DNA of 64,000 nt from Flavobacterium johnsoniae (lineage in GTDB: Bacteria; Bacteroidota; Bacteroidia; Flavobacteriales; Flavobacteriaceae). The stretch covers positions 372,001 through 436,000 of the forward strand of contig NZ_MLFK01000009.1 in NCBI RefSeq assembly GCF_001879205.1. Reading direction: 5' to 3'. Position numbers and translations under genes: made by a program. The notes under the pieces are model-generated. The model was not told the origin of the DNA, did no database searches, and worked only from the letters and a program-made list of their open reading frames with translations. Below are positions 63,890 to 64,000 of this stretch, one piece after another (within the stretch, counting starts at the first letter, position 1; the number at the start of each line of letters is the position of its first letter).

Positions 63890-64000
63890 TTAATTTCTTT
63901 AAGAAAGTACAGGCAAAAATACAAAAATTGTATCATTGAATACTGTAAAGTTTTAGTGTTATTTTATTGTTTGTTAAAGTATGATTTTACTTAAAAATTT

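Noticed and set aside
1..64000. CRISPR array
   Set aside because: No regularly spaced direct repeats of 25-40 bases were seen and no cas gene is present.
1..64000. Insertion sequences with a transposase
   Set aside because: No transposase gene is recognisable; the only recombinase is the large serine enzyme.

Overview
The window looks like a chromosome segment of a Bacteroidota bacterium, most likely Flavobacterium or a close relative. The DNA is AT-rich. It carries a SusC/SusD pair, promoters of the Bacteroidota type (TTG, about 19 bases, TAnnTTTG), a CAL67264-type small membrane protein and the palindromic intergenic repeats common in flavobacteria. All names come from reading sequences and motifs; no database search was run.

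Layout. (1) 1-4888: a cut-off S9-peptidase-like gene, then susD and susC, all on the minus strand; a nutrient-uptake locus. (2) About 4.9-19.0 kb: a visibly AT-richer island ending at a tRNA-Arg gene. It holds an XRE-type regulator, an SF1 helicase overlapping a DUF2290 protein, a BcgI-like type IIB restriction-modification pair, an OLD-nuclease plus UvrD-helicase pair of Gabija type, and a large serine recombinase with its small partner gene. The recombinase gene runs through the tRNA terminator into the tRNA itself, which marks the integration site. (3) 19.2-27.5 kb: apt, then a divergent locus. Leftward are a 144-aa protein, a membrane protein, a histidine kinase and a response regulator; rightward are two large unrecognised proteins and a peptidoglycan-binding N-acetylmuramidase. 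(4) 27.7-36.8 kb: pheT, a bestrophin-like channel and a tripartite RND efflux operon. (5) 37.4-64.0 kb: mostly housekeeping (recG, an M1 peptidase, a UvrD/PcrA helicase, a Sua5-type synthase, an OmpA lipoprotein, holA, ettA, mutS2) with small sensory and hypothetical genes between them.

How genes work together. The island groups three unrelated anti-phage modules beside one recombinase, typical of a mobile defence island. The helicase-DUF2290 pair is the least described of these and the best candidate for a new system there. The divergent locus at 19.7-27.5 kb is the second candidate: a dedicated two-component system faces a three-gene operon of signal-peptide-less proteins ending in a cell-wall hydrolase.

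Convergent gene ends and several operon joints carry long palindromes that probably act as terminators or are REP-like repeats.
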